Of a DNA stretch of 64,000 bases, positions 28,819-38,712 are shown piece after piece (positions within the stretch are counted from its first letter, which is position 1; every line of letters begins with the position of its first letter). The notes under the pieces were generated by a model. That model did no database searches. It saw only the letters and a list, made by a program, of their open reading frames with translations, and was not told the origin of the DNA. Source of the DNA: Hyphomicrobiales bacterium (lineage in GTDB: Bacteria > Pseudomonadota > Alphaproteobacteria > Rhizobiales > Rhizobiaceae). Location of the stretch: contig UEIJ01000006.1 in NCBI GenBank assembly GCA_900470195.1, positions 62,001 through 126,000 of the forward strand. Reading direction: 5' to 3'. The translations under genes and the position numbers were made by a program.

Positions 28819-29355
28819 TTACTGCTGCGCTGGCTGTGCCGGTGCAGCAGCAGCACCAGCCTGCGCGGCCAGAACTTCAGCCACGCTGGTTGCCAGATCG
28901 CGAGCAATGCCATTCTGCCAGATGTTGGCAGCCTTAACGACTTCACGCGTTACAATCGGGCCTTCCGACAAAAGCTTCTTGCCAGCAGACGAGGTATAGA
29001 ACGCTGCGATAGCCTTCAGTTCGTCTTCCGAAAAAGCCTTCGCGTAAGCGCGAGCGGACTCGGTTTCAAGATCTGCGCGGCGGGAAGCAAGAGCCAAAGC
29101 CTTGTCATCGACCGTCTTGGTAATGAGGGCTTCCAGATTCGGGTCCTTCTGGATCAGCTCGCCCTTCAGGGAGCGCGCCGCATTCGGCAGAATTTCGTCG
29201 AACTGCTCGGTAGCATTAATTGCAGAAATAGCAGCGCGGGCAGCTTCCAGATGAGCTTCAGTGATTTCCTGTGCCGATGCTGCGTGAATGCCCGACATCA
29301 GTACGAGCGCGGAAAACGGTGCAATCAGACGGCGAAAGCCAGTTGCCGGGATCAT
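28819..29355 (-). CDS. DUF2059-domain exported protein
   Basis: The 178-residue product has a signal peptide (hydrophobic LIAPFSALVLMSGIHAASA, cleavage near residue 28) and a helical body with the DUF2059 hallmark FSEDELKAIAAFYTSSAGKKLL (in parts), followed by an Ala/Pro/Gln-rich tail. DUF2059 proteins are periplasmic and of unknown role. It lies 25 bases downstream of rpiA on the same strand and may be cotranscribed with it. A terminator follows. Confidence 0.85.
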   Translation of the reverse strand: MIPATGFRRLIAPFSALVLMSGIHAASAQEITEAHLEAARAAISAINATEQFDEILPNAARSLKGELIQKDPNLEALITKTVDDKALALASRRADLETESARAYAKAFSEDELKAIAAFYTSSAGKKLLSEGPIVTREVVKAANIWQNGIARDLATSVAEVLAAQAGAAAAPAQPAQQ

Positions 29356-29380
29356 AAGGTCAGTACTCCGTTCAATCAGT

Positions 29381-30079
29381 TCAAGACCGGTTCATGGTGC
29401 GGATGCCGTCGTTGCCGGCAATCACTGCCGCACGCGCCAGTCCGATGAAAAGTCCGTGCTCGACAACGCCTGGAATTGCGAAGAGAGCGTCAGATAGTGT
29501 CTTTGGATCGGGAATGCGGCCAAAAGATGCATCCACGATATAATGCCCACCATCTGTTACGAAGGGTGAGCCATCTTTTAAACGCAGTGCCAGTGGGCCT
29601 GCAAGACCACACTTTGCAGCTGCTTCTTCGATAGCGCGCATGGTTGCGCCGAGACCGAAGCGGTTGACTTCTACTGGCAGAGGAAAACGTCCGAGCGTCT
29701 CGACCACCTTGGAGCTGTCGGCGATGACGATCATCGCATCAGAGGCGGCAGCAACGATCTTTTCGCGAAGAAGCGCCCCACCGCCGCCCTTGATGAGCGA
29801 GAGGTGGGTATCGACTTCGTCCGCACCATCAATCGTGAGATCGAGATGAGGCGTTTCGTCAAGCGTTGTAAGCGGAACTCCGAGTTCCTCGCAAAGCTTG
29901 GCGGTACGCTCGGAAGTAGGAACGCCAACGATCTTGAAGCCGCCACTTACCTTTTCAGCAAGCAGTCGCACAAATTCCTCGGCAGTTGAACCGGTACCGA
30001 TTCCCAGACGCATTCCGTCCTTGACGTGTGTGAGTGCTTCCGCGGCGGCTGCAATTTTTAACTTGCGAGCTTCATCCAT
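29381..30079 (-). CDS. rpiA: Ribose-5-phosphate isomerase A
   Basis: RpiA interconverts ribose 5-phosphate and ribulose 5-phosphate in the pentose phosphate pathway. The 232-residue protein shows the phosphate-binding [13 protein letters not shown], the catalytic DGADEVD and the [12 protein letters not shown] motifs. The ATG at 30079 is chosen over a TTG at 30085. It is divergent from gph, with about 200 bases between, and likely cotranscribed with the DUF2059 gene. Confidence 0.94.
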   Translation of the reverse strand: MDEARKLKIAAAAEALTHVKDGMRLGIGTGSTAEEFVRLLAEKVSGGFKIVGVPTSERTAKLCEELGVPLTTLDETPHLDLTIDGADEVDTHLSLIKGGGGALLREKIVAAASDAMIVIADSSKVVETLGRFPLPVEVNRFGLGATMRAIEEAAAKCGLAGPLALRLKDGSPFVTDGGHYIVDASFGRIPDPKTLSDALFAIPGVVEHGLFIGLARAAVIAGNDGIRTMNRS

Positions 30080-30276
30080 ACCCAAGTTCCCCGAAATCCC
30101 AGCGGATTCTCATTGTCATCCGGTTCGCCTCTAGCATGCGGGCGCGGCGCAACAAAGCTTCTATTCGAACTATGACGCAGAATTTCGGATTTTAAGCAAA
30201 TCTGATCGCGAGGTTGAGCCGAGGACGACAATCAGATAGGAGTTCTTTATTCCCTATTTTCACATATGAGAAGCTA

Positions 30277-30978
30277 ATGTCTGCTGCTAATCCCAAGCCC
30301 ATCATCGTTTTCGATCTCGACGGAACCCTCGTCGATACAGCACCAGACCTTCTCGATAGCCTCAATCACTGCCTGGCAATATCCGGACTGAAAACAGCAG
30401 ACCGTGAATCGTTGCGGAGATTCGTGGGACAAGGCGGGCGCGTCATGATCGAACGCGCGTTTGCCGCGCAGCAGAAACAGGCAGATGAAGCACAACTCGA
30501 CAATCTCGTGGAAGAATTTCGCGAGCATTACGCGAATAATATGCCAGGGCATTCCACATTCTTTCCAGGCGTTCTGGATGCAATGGACCGCTTCTCGGCG
30601 AGCGGTTACGAGCTGGCAGTTTGCACGAACAAGTTCGAGGCCTTGTCGGTAAAACTTTTGACCTCGATGGGCGAGGCCGCGCGATTTGCAGCGATCTGCG
30701 GGGCAGATACCTTCGCTTATCGCAAGCCCGACCCGCGTCACCTTACTGACACCATCGCACGTGCAGGCGGCAATCGCGAACGAGCCATCATGGTTGGCGA
30801 TAGCCGAACGGACATAGATACCGCGAAAGCAGCCGGCATCCCTGTCGTTGCCGTTGATTTCGGGTACACCGATCTGCCAGTGCAGCATTATGGTCCCAGC
30901 CGTGTTATCTCGCATTTCGATGAATTCACACTCGAAATGGCCGGTGAACTTATCGCTGCCGTAACCGATCCAGTGTAA
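30277..30978 (+). CDS. gph: HAD-family phosphoglycolate phosphatase
   Basis: A 233-residue haloacid-dehalogenase-type hydrolase with motif I FDLDGTLVDTAPDL, motif II VCTNK, and motifs III/IV in YRKPDP and MVGDSRTDIDTAKAAG. The DLLDSLNHCLA cap matches phosphoglycolate phosphatases, which clear 2-phosphoglycolate formed during DNA repair. The ATG at 30277 has GAGAAG upstream and opens just before motif I. The small exported protein gene follows after 12 bases. Confidence 0.88.
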   Translation: MSAANPKPIIVFDLDGTLVDTAPDLLDSLNHCLAISGLKTADRESLRRFVGQGGRVMIERAFAAQQKQADEAQLDNLVEEFREHYANNMPGHSTFFPGVLDAMDRFSASGYELAVCTNKFEALSVKLLTSMGEAARFAAICGADTFAYRKPDPRHLTDTIARAGGNRERAIMVGDSRTDIDTAKAAGIPVVAVDFGYTDLPVQHYGPSRVISHFDEFTLEMAGELIAAVTDPV

Positions 30979-30990
30979 CGGGAATTGGAA

Positions 30991-31251
30991 ATGGCTACGC
31001 TGCGTTTTCTAGTATTGGGCACGATTTTCTTAGCCGCAATATCAACAGCGTCTGCGAATGATGGATCGCCGGGTCTGCCCGGCGTACAACCGCAAAAACC
31101 AATCGTGTCCACTCCGCCGCCTGCTCCCGAACCGCATCAGGCGCCAAGTGGCAATTGGAGAAATTTTCGCGTCGGTAATACCGACGTGTCGATCTCGGGG
31201 AGCATAATTGTTGACGTCGGCTCTGGAAACAGCCGCACATCTCGCCGCTAA
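30991..31251 (+). CDS. Small exported protein, unknown function
   Basis: The 86-residue product has a clear signal peptide (MATLRFLVLGTIFLAA, cleavage after TASA) and a short mature part rich in Pro, Gly and Ser that ends in a strand-forming segment VSISGSIIVDVG. I recognise no family. The ATG at 30991 has GGAA just upstream; a TTG two codons earlier is also in frame. It follows gph by 12 bases on the same strand. Its stop overlaps the stop of the convergent nnr gene by four bases. Confidence 0.6.
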   Translation: MATLRFLVLGTIFLAAISTASANDGSPGLPGVQPQKPIVSTPPPAPEPHQAPSGNWRNFRVGNTDVSISGSIIVDVGSGNSRTSRR

Positions 31252-32750
31252 TTTCGGGAGGCCCGGGCCAGCGTCGATAAGACGGCAGGCAGTTCAGTTG
31301 GCAAATCTTCGGCGATAAGCCCATGACCGAAACGGCGAGCTGCGTCCGCATGCATCCACACGGAAGCACAGGCCGCCGCGAATGCGGGCATGCCCTGCGC
31401 AAGCAGTCCGCAAACAATTCCGGTCAGAACATCACCTGAGCCAGCCGTCGCGAGCAAAGGGGTTCCATTGGCGTTCACCACTGCCAGCCCGCCCGGTTCA
31501 GCAATCACGCTATCAGGCCCCTTATATATAATGACCGCGTTGGCCCGCTTTGCGGCTTCACGAGCTTTTTCGATCTTCGAAACCGCACCCTTTGCAATAT
31601 CCGGGAAAAGCCGCCGAAACTCGCCTTCATGTGGCGTCAGCACAAGCGCAGTCTTGGCGTCCTGCCGCTGGTTGAAAAGCTCGTTTGGATTCTGCTCAAA
31701 AGCAGTAATTCCATCCGCGTCGAGAACGAGACCGTGAAATCCCTCAAGTCCGCTGTTGGCAAGAAACAGGGCATGCTCGCGCGCGAATGCCGAATTTCCA
31801 TATCCCGGACCGAGTACCGCTGCTCCAACCTTGCGCTCGGCAAAAAACTGCCGGACATCCCTCAAACCCCGCGTTTCGCGGACCATGACGCTGGTCAGAT
31901 GAGCTGCATTAATCCCCGTCGCCTCGGGCGGAGATAAAAGCGTAACGGCCCCTGCTCCAATGCGAGCCGCGGCGATTGCCGAAAGGCGCGCAGCGCCAGT
32001 CGAATGAGCGCCGCCCGAAAACACGGCGGCATGGCCGCGACTATACTTGTGAGCCTCCACGCCAAGCACAGGAAGGGTACCTTCCCAAAGATCGGGAGCA
32101 TTTTCAAAACTATGGGGTTCGATGGTTGCGAGTATGTGATCAGGAATCCCGATATCCGCTACGTGAAGCACCCCACAACGCGCCCTTCCCGGCTGTAGCA
32201 GATGGCCAGGTTTCTTTCGAAAGAACGTAACTGTGGCGCGCGCACGGACCGCTGTTCCCAGCACTTCCCCACTCTCACCCGATATGCCGCTTGGCAAATC
32301 AACCGCCACCACCGGCACATCCGAACTGTTCACCGCGTCAATCGCAACAGCTTCGGCTCCATGAATATCGCGAAGGAGCCCCGCACCGAATAAAGCATCG
32401 ATTACGCCCCCGAAACTGGCAACTGAAAACTCGCCGAGGTTCGAGACGGGCCCTTTGTAAAAAAGCGATGCACGCATAGCATCTGAACCTTTTTGCGGAG
32501 GAGCCGAGGTAAAACAGACGACTTCCAGGCCTGCTTCCAGCAGAAACTGCGCCGCGACATAGCCGTCACCGCCATTGTTGCCAGGCCCGCACAGAACTGC
32601 GACCGGCGAGTTACGAGGGAACATCCCTCGAGCGACCTCCGCAACGGCACGCCCTGCAGCAAGCGTCAACGAAAAGCCATCCTTGATCCCAGTCTTGATC
32701 GTCTGGCGATCCGCTTCTGTCATTTCCTGCGGGGTCAACAGCTCGTACAT
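31248..32750 (-). CDS. nnr: Bifunctional NAD(P)H-hydrate epimerase/dehydratase
   Basis: The 500-residue enzyme repairs damaged NADH and NADPH. The N-terminal epimerase (YjeF_N, about 1-215) has GPGNNGGDGYVAA and the Asp in AVDLPSG. The C-terminal ADP-dependent dehydratase (about 225-500, ribokinase-like) has HKYSRGHAAVFSGG, LTPHEGEF and the conserved ATAGSGDVLTGI. The ATG at 32750 has AGG seven bases upstream and opens at YELLTPQEM, the usual N-terminus; a longer frame to 32768 adds six residues. It is divergent from the glnBA operon. Confidence 0.93.
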   Translation of the reverse strand: MYELLTPQEMTEADRQTIKTGIKDGFSLTLAAGRAVAEVARGMFPRNSPVAVLCGPGNNGGDGYVAAQFLLEAGLEVVCFTSAPPQKGSDAMRASLFYKGPVSNLGEFSVASFGGVIDALFGAGLLRDIHGAEAVAIDAVNSSDVPVVAVDLPSGISGESGEVLGTAVRARATVTFFRKKPGHLLQPGRARCGVLHVADIGIPDHILATIEPHSFENAPDLWEGTLPVLGVEAHKYSRGHAAVFSGGAHSTGAARLSAIAAARIGAGAVTLLSPPEATGINAAHLTSVMVRETRGLRDVRQFFAERKVGAAVLGPGYGNSAFAREHALFLANSGLEGFHGLVLDADGITAFEQNPNELFNQRQDAKTALVLTPHEGEFRRLFPDIAKGAVSKIEKAREAAKRANAVIIYKGPDSVIAEPGGLAVVNANGTPLLATAGSGDVLTGIVCGLLAQGMPAFAAACASVWMHADAARRFGHGLIAEDLPTELPAVLSTLARASRN

Positions 32751-33395
<645 letters not shown>

Positions 33396-33438
33396 CATAC
33401 CTGCGTACAATCCATCGTCGTGCAAACAGGGAATTAAT

Positions 33439-34848
33439 ATGACGACTGCCAACGATATTCTCAAACAAATCAAAGACAACGACATCAAGTTTGTCGACCT
33501 TCGCTTCACCGATCCGAAGGGCAAGCTGCAGCACGTTACGATGGATATCGGCCTCGTCGACGAAGATATGTTCGTCGATGGCGTGATGTTCGACGGCTCT
33601 TCCATCGCCGGTTGGAAGGCAATCAACGAATCCGACATGGTTCTGATGCCGGATCCGACAACCGCCCATATCGATCCGTTCTTCGCCCAATCTACGCTCG
33701 TCATCCTTTGCGACATTCTCGACCCTGTTTCGGGCGAGGCCTATGGCCGCGATCCGCGCACGACCGCAAAGAAGGCCGAAGCCTATATGAAGTCGCTCGG
33801 CATCGGCGATACCGTCTATGTCGGCCCGGAAGCCGAATTCTTCGTCTTCGATGACGTGAAATACAAGGCTGATCCGTACAACACCGGGTTCAAGCTCGAT
33901 TCAACCGAACTGCCGTCGAACGACGACACCGATTACGAAACTGGTAATCTCGGCCACCGTCCGCGCGTCAAGGGCGGCTATTTCCCGGTTCCGCCAATCG
34001 ACAGCGCGCAGGACATGCGCTCGGAAATGTTGACCGTTCTCACCGAAATGGGCGTCACGGTCGAAAAGCATCACCACGAAGTGGCTTCCGCCCAGCACGA
34101 ACTCGGCGTCAAATTCGACACGCTGGTTCGCAATGCCGACAAGATGCAGATCTACAAGTATGTCGTGCATCAGGTTGCCAATGCTTATGGCAAGACGGCG
34201 ACCTTCATGCCGAAGCCTATCTTCGGTGACAACGGCTCGGGCATGCATGTCCACTTCTCGATCTGGAAAGAAGGCAAGCCGACCTTCGCTGGTAACGAAT
34301 ATGCCGGCCTGTCTGAAAACTGCCTTTATTTCATCGGTGGCGTCATCAAGCACGCCAAGGCCGTGAACGCCTTCACCAATCCGTCGACCAACTCCTACAA
34401 GCGTCTGGTTCCAGGTTATGAAGCTCCGGTTCTGCTTGCCTATTCGGCTCGCAACCGCTCGGCTTCCTGCCGTATTCCGTTTGGCAACTCACCGAAGTCC
34501 AAGCGTCTGGAAGTTCGCTTCCCTGACCCGGCTGCCAACCCTTATCTGTGCTTTGCTGCCCTGCTGATGGCTGGTCTTGACGGCATCAAGAACAAGATTC
34601 ATCCGGGACATGCCATGGACAAGGATCTTTACGATCTGCCTGCCAAGGAACTGAAGAAAATCCCGACCGTCTGCGGTTCGCTGCGCGAAGCCCTGCAGTC
34701 GCTCGACAAGGATCGTGAGTTCCTGAAGGCCGGCGGTGTGTTCGACGACGATCAGATCGACAGCTTCATCGAGCTCAAGATGGCCGAAGTAATGCGTTAT
34801 GAGACAACGCCGCATCCGGTCGAGTACGACATGTATTACTCGGTCTAA
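33439..34848 (+). CDS. glnA: Glutamine synthetase type I
   Basis: The 469-residue dodecameric enzyme joins ammonia to glutamate with ATP. It shows the beta-Grasp [10 protein letters not shown] segment, metal ligands in EAEFFVFD, the NGSGMHVH motif, the NRSASCRIP segment and the adenylylation site Tyr in DLYDLPAKE near residue 398, so it is regulated by GlnE. The ATG at 33439 has AGGGAA upstream. It is second in glnBA and ends at a strong bidirectional hairpin. Confidence 0.97.
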   Translation: MTTANDILKQIKDNDIKFVDLRFTDPKGKLQHVTMDIGLVDEDMFVDGVMFDGSSIAGWKAINESDMVLMPDPTTAHIDPFFAQSTLVILCDILDPVSGEAYGRDPRTTAKKAEAYMKSLGIGDTVYVGPEAEFFVFDDVKYKADPYNTGFKLDSTELPSNDDTDYETGNLGHRPRVKGGYFPVPPIDSAQDMRSEMLTVLTEMGVTVEKHHHEVASAQHELGVKFDTLVRNADKMQIYKYVVHQVANAYGKTATFMPKPIFGDNGSGMHVHFSIWKEGKPTFAGNEYAGLSENCLYFIGGVIKHAKAVNAFTNPSTNSYKRLVPGYEAPVLLAYSARNRSASCRIPFGNSPKSKRLEVRFPDPAANPYLCFAALLMAGLDGIKNKIHPGHAMDKDLYDLPAKELKKIPTVCGSLREALQSLDKDREFLKAGGVFDDDQIDSFIELKMAEVMRYETTPHPVEYDMYYSV

Positions 34849-34935
34849 AAACACCCGCGCAGGCGCTAATCCGTCTGCGCTGTTTCTCTTGTTTTCACCG
34901 AGGGGAACGATGCGCAACACTCGATGATTGCGTGC

Positions 34936-34970
34936 ATAAAGAAACCCCGGCAATGCCGGGGTTTCTTTAT
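34936..34970. terminator. Bidirectional terminator between glnA and the ATP12 gene
   Basis: A perfect 16-bp inverted repeat (34936-34951 with 34955-34970) closes on a three-base AAT loop, with AT-rich ends giving T tracts on both strands. It lies between the stops of two convergent genes and can serve both. A weaker GCGCAG/CTGCGC hairpin is at 34857-34880. Confidence 0.92.
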
Positions 34971-34995
34971 TAGATCAATGCGATAGTTCTGATAT

Positions 34996-35778
34996 TTAAA
35001 GCGCTGCAAGCATGCGAGCAGCCATCATCATCTCGATTTCACGGTTCCTGCGGCGCTCTATCGCTTCCGCATCGGATCCCCAATGTTCGATAGTCCAATC
35101 CTCATCGAGGTGGGCCAGACTCCAGCCTTGTTCCGCCGTTACTTCCCCCTTCGCGACGGCAAGTGCGATAATCGCCGATCCCGTCAGCGTAGTCATTGTA
35201 TGCAATGACGCCAGCGCAACTGGATCTTTGAAAGCAGATAGATGGACACCAAAGGCTCTGATGGCTTCACGCGGCTGCTCGATATGCGTCACACCTTCGG
35301 CAAGCGAAAACCGCGCACCTACCCCTTCCATCCAATCGATCAGCGGGTCCCATTGCTGAGTTTGACGAGAAACGAGTTCCTGCGGACTGTCAGCGCGATA
35401 GCAAAGCATATCCGTACCTGCGAAACGTAGAATATCCTCGAAAACCGCTTGCGGGTCCTGTGCAATCCCATCAATCGCTGTGTTGACGAGGCGGGTCGCA
35501 GGCATTTTGCCGGGATCGATGACCTTTTCTTGAGTGGCAAATTCGTTTGCCACAATCTCAGCAGCTGCCTTCGTCGGCAACCTCAGCAGGCTGCGCGCTG
35601 GCGTCTTGACCGGGCGACCGTCCAGATGGACGGCAAAACCGCCTTCAACTTCCGCTACTTCTGCTTTCTCGTAGAAGCGTTTGGGCAGCTGCGCCAGCAT
35701 CTGCTTTTGCGCACGCACGATTGGGTTCTCGTCGGAAAGCTGCTTTCCCGCTTCAAGATCACTCAAAATATCACGCAT
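34996..35778 (-). CDS. ATP12-family F1-ATPase assembly chaperone
   Basis: The 260-residue protein matches the ATP12 family, which binds the alpha subunit of F1 during assembly of ATP synthase; it occurs in mitochondria and alphaproteobacteria. Visible family segments are FAVHLDGRPVKTPA near residue 48, the ATRLVNTAIDG region and LHTMTTLTGSAIIALAV. It is 47 bases downstream of the HAD hydrolase gene on the same strand, and ends at the shared terminator. Confidence 0.9.
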   Translation of the reverse strand: MRDILSDLEAGKQLSDENPIVRAQKQMLAQLPKRFYEKAEVAEVEGGFAVHLDGRPVKTPARSLLRLPTKAAAEIVANEFATQEKVIDPGKMPATRLVNTAIDGIAQDPQAVFEDILRFAGTDMLCYRADSPQELVSRQTQQWDPLIDWMEGVGARFSLAEGVTHIEQPREAIRAFGVHLSAFKDPVALASLHTMTTLTGSAIIALAVAKGEVTAEQGWSLAHLDEDWTIEHWGSDAEAIERRRNREIEMMMAARMLAAL

Positions 35779-35824
35779 AGATTTATCCAGTTCTGTATCG
35801 CTGACGTGGCGGAAGGCTCAACAA

Positions 35825-36496
35825 CTAGAGGACCTGCTCATCCATACCTTGCAGCAATGCATGGAGTTCGGATGGTGTTTCCAGAATGTGATGGGCGCCA
35901 GCTTCTATCAGTCCCTGACTGTTATGATAACCCCAGGAAACACCCGCCGCCATAGCGCCCGCCGAGCGGGCCATCTGCATATCATAGACAGCATCACCGA
36001 TGACGATCGTTCGGTTGGGTTCTATCCCCATTTCCGCACAGGATTCAAGCACCATGGCCGGATGCGGCTTCGACGGACAATCGTCGGCGGTACGCGTTAC
36101 CACGAAATGATGCCCTATATCGTGACGTTCGAAAACAGAGCGCACACCGCGCTGGGACTTGCCGGTTACGATACCGAGCAGAAGATCCTCCCTCGCCCCA
36201 AGCTCAGTCAGAAGCGACAGAATTCCATCATAGAGCGGCTCTGCGAAGTCCGGCGCCTGTCGCAACATCACAAAGTTTTCCTTATAGCGCTGCGTCAACC
36301 AATGCACCTGCTCGTCCGGTTCCCGGTCCAGCAGCTTCGCAATAGCCAGATGCAGCGACAGACCGATGATCGAATGCGTTTCCTCGATTGCAGGAGGTTC
36401 CAGACCAGCGTCAGCAAAACTGGTTGCCATGCACCTGTGAATGAAATCACCGCTATCGACCAGCGTTCCGTCGCAATCGAAGAGTACAAGTTTCAT
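35825..36496 (-). CDS. HAD-family hydrolase (GmhB/Gph-like phosphatase)
   Basis: A 223-residue haloacid-dehalogenase-type phosphatase. Motif I is LFDCDGTLVDSG, motif II the Thr in IVTGKSQ, motif III the Lys in SKPHPAM and motif IV VIGDAVYD. The substrate is unknown. The ATG at 36496 overlaps the EamA stop (ATGA) and opens directly at MKLVLFDCDG; a longer frame to 36544 would overlap the upstream gene. It is translationally coupled to the EamA transporter and RluA-family synthase genes. Confidence 0.88.
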   Translation of the reverse strand: MKLVLFDCDGTLVDSGDFIHRCMATSFADAGLEPPAIEETHSIIGLSLHLAIAKLLDREPDEQVHWLTQRYKENFVMLRQAPDFAEPLYDGILSLLTELGAREDLLLGIVTGKSQRGVRSVFERHDIGHHFVVTRTADDCPSKPHPAMVLESCAEMGIEPNRTIVIGDAVYDMQMARSAGAMAAGVSWGYHNSQGLIEAGAHHILETPSELHALLQGMDEQVL

Positions 36497-37416
36497 CGGG
36501 CGTTGGAGACCTTTGCCGGCTTGTTGATAATCATCAGTCCGCAACCGATTAGCGCGAGAGCCGCGAATATTTTCCAGCTCAAAGGCTCGCTCAGGATGAG
36601 ACCGCTTAATAACACGCCGAAAGCAGGCGTGAGGAAGGCGAAATTCGACAGTTTAGAAGCGGGATAACGGCGCACCATCCAGAACCAGAGCGGATAGGTG
36701 AATGCGACCACGAATATCGCCTGAAACAGGAAGGCCGATATGGACAAGGCATCCGGACTACGAAGCAGCGGACCGCTCAACGAAATGAACGGCAGCGGCA
36801 CCAGAGTTGCAACCACCAACTGGTAGAGAAGTGTCTTTTCCGGCGCCGTATAGGCAAGCCGGGTCCGCTTGATGACCAGTGTGGTAAGTCCCCACAACAC
36901 ACCTGACACAAGCGCAAGCATATCGCCATAGACAGCGTGCGGTCCTGGCCGACTAACATGGTCGGAGAAGACGAGAAACACACCCAGAAAGGCGATACAC
37001 ATGCCGATGAAGGCGCGAACAGACATGCGTTCGCCTAAAAGGAAATGACTGCCGATAGCAACCCAGAACGGCATGACATTCATCATGAGCGTTACGCGTC
37101 CCACGCTCGTCAGCTCCATTGCCAAGAAAATCAGAACAAACTCGGTCCCGAATAGCAATCCAGCAGCTATCCCGGCCCAGAGCGTGCCATCACGCTTGAA
37201 AAGCGGAATGCGACGCCAACAACACCATAGAAAGACGCACGTGCCGCCGAGCGCGGAACGCCCTGCTGCCATCAGCATCGGGTTGAAACCTTGATTGCCG
37301 ATCTTGATGGCAACCTGATTGAGCCCCCAACTGAACATGATGAACATGACCAGCATGATGGCCAACCCATCGAACGAAACTCGTCCTTCGGACGATCCCC
37401 CCGCTTCGCCTGACAT
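36493..37416 (-). CDS. EamA-family (DMT superfamily) transporter
   Basis: A 307-residue inner-membrane protein with about ten hydrophobic helices arranged as two EamA repeats (about residues 20-150 and 165-300). Members export amino acids, nucleotides or other metabolites; no substrate is evident. The ATG at 37416 is two bases after the upstream pseudouridine synthase stop and has GGAAG nine bases upstream. A frame to 37584 would run deep into that gene and is rejected. It overlaps the HAD gene by four bases. Confidence 0.88.
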   Translation of the reverse strand: MSGEAGGSSEGRVSFDGLAIMLVMFIMFSWGLNQVAIKIGNQGFNPMLMAAGRSALGGTCVFLWCCWRRIPLFKRDGTLWAGIAAGLLFGTEFVLIFLAMELTSVGRVTLMMNVMPFWVAIGSHFLLGERMSVRAFIGMCIAFLGVFLVFSDHVSRPGPHAVYGDMLALVSGVLWGLTTLVIKRTRLAYTAPEKTLLYQLVVATLVPLPFISLSGPLLRSPDALSISAFLFQAIFVVAFTYPLWFWMVRRYPASKLSNFAFLTPAFGVLLSGLILSEPLSWKIFAALALIGCGLMIINKPAKVSNAR

Positions 37417-37418
37417 TT

Positions 37419-38399
37419 TTAATCTTCCGCGCTTTCCTCGTCGAAGCCGAGCAGATTCCACGATTGCACCATGTGCGGCGGCAAAGGCGCCGTCACATCG
37501 ATAATGCCGCCCGACGGGTTCGGAATGCGAATGCGGCGTGCATGAAGATGCAGCCGTTTTTGTATCCCGCCCGGAAACTCCCAATTCTGGTCAGCTTCAA
37601 AATATTTGGGATCACCGATAATTGGATGACCGATATAAGCCGCATGAACGCGCAGCTGATGGGTTCTGCCGGTATATGGTTCCATCTCAAGCCACGTCAG
37701 GTTGTTCCCCGCCTTCTCGATGATGCGATAATAAGAGACCGCATGATCGGAGTCCGGTTCGCCGTGCTGGCACACACGCATCTTGTCCCCGTCGGGCGTC
37801 TGTTCCTTGACCAGCCATGTGGAAATCTTGTCCTCGCGCTTGCGTGGAACACCTTTTACCAAGGCCCAATAGGTCTTCTTGGTATCGCGTTCGCGGAAAG
37901 CGGCGGTTAATGCCTGTGCCGCGCCGCGGGTGCGCGCCACGACCAGCACGCCCGACGTGTCACGGTCGATACGGTGTACAAGACGCGGCTTTTCGCCCTT
38001 TTTGTTGCGCCACGCCTCCAGCATACCGTCGATATGTCGCGTTACGCCGGACCCGCCCTGCACAGCGAGACCTGCCGGCTTGTTGAAAACATACACTTTC
38101 GCGTCTTCGTACAGAAGCATCTGCGAAAGCACATCACCGTCCTGCTGGCTGCGGATTGTTCGCGCCGTAACCGGTCCGGTGGCTTTTTCATCGACGCCGA
38201 GCGGCGGAATGCGAACAGTCTGCCCGGCTTGAACACGTGTATCGGCCTTGGCCCGGGAGCCATCGATACGAATCTGGCCCGACCGCAGAAGTTTTTGCAG
38301 GTGACCGAAACCCAGGCCTGGATAATGGACCTTGAACCAGCGGTCGAGCCTCATGCCCGCCTCGCCTGTATCCACAATCTTCTGTTCAACGACTGCCAT
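37419..38399 (-). CDS. RluA/RluC-family 23S rRNA pseudouridine synthase
   Basis: A 326-residue enzyme isomerising uridine to pseudouridine in rRNA. An S4 RNA-binding domain (about residues 14-70, RLDRWFKVHYPGLGFGHLQKLLRSGQIRID in parts) precedes the catalytic domain with the signature HRIDRDTSGVLVVA holding the catalytic Asp, and EPYTGRTHQLRVH. These match RluC, which modifies three positions of 23S rRNA, but RluA-family specificity cannot be fixed by eye. It is first in the unit with the EamA and HAD genes. Confidence 0.9.
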   Translation of the reverse strand: MAVVEQKIVDTGEAGMRLDRWFKVHYPGLGFGHLQKLLRSGQIRIDGSRAKADTRVQAGQTVRIPPLGVDEKATGPVTARTIRSQQDGDVLSQMLLYEDAKVYVFNKPAGLAVQGGSGVTRHIDGMLEAWRNKKGEKPRLVHRIDRDTSGVLVVARTRGAAQALTAAFRERDTKKTYWALVKGVPRKREDKISTWLVKEQTPDGDKMRVCQHGEPDSDHAVSYYRIIEKAGNNLTWLEMEPYTGRTHQLRVHAAYIGHPIIGDPKYFEADQNWEFPGGIQKRLHLHARRIRIPNPSGGIIDVTAPLPPHMVQSWNLLGFDEESAED

Positions 38400-38712
38400 G
38401 GAGAAACCCGATCAACTCTTCCTAATACGGCGTGTACTAGCCCGCCGGTCATTTAGTCATCTCAATAGACGCGAGTTTCGCGGATTGCTAGGCGGAATTC
38501 CCGAAAACCGAAATTTGGCTGCTTTGAAGGAAACCGGTTCTCTTTCTCCAACGAGGTTGATTTCCACGCATAAACTTCACGCTCGGTTACATACGTTTTT
38601 AATTTATGGTCGGTCTTGACACCCAATCGCCACTTCTTGTCGCCATCTGATATTGATAGAACAAGCGGGCTATACCATTTAGCCCCGTGAATAGACGAGC
38701 GGGAGTGCGAAA
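38400..38712. other. Divergent intergenic region between the RluA-family gene and ndvA
   Basis: About 310 bases that must hold two promoters. I find no conserved small gene, hairpin terminator or recognisable operator. Short open frames here read as noise. Confidence 0.5.
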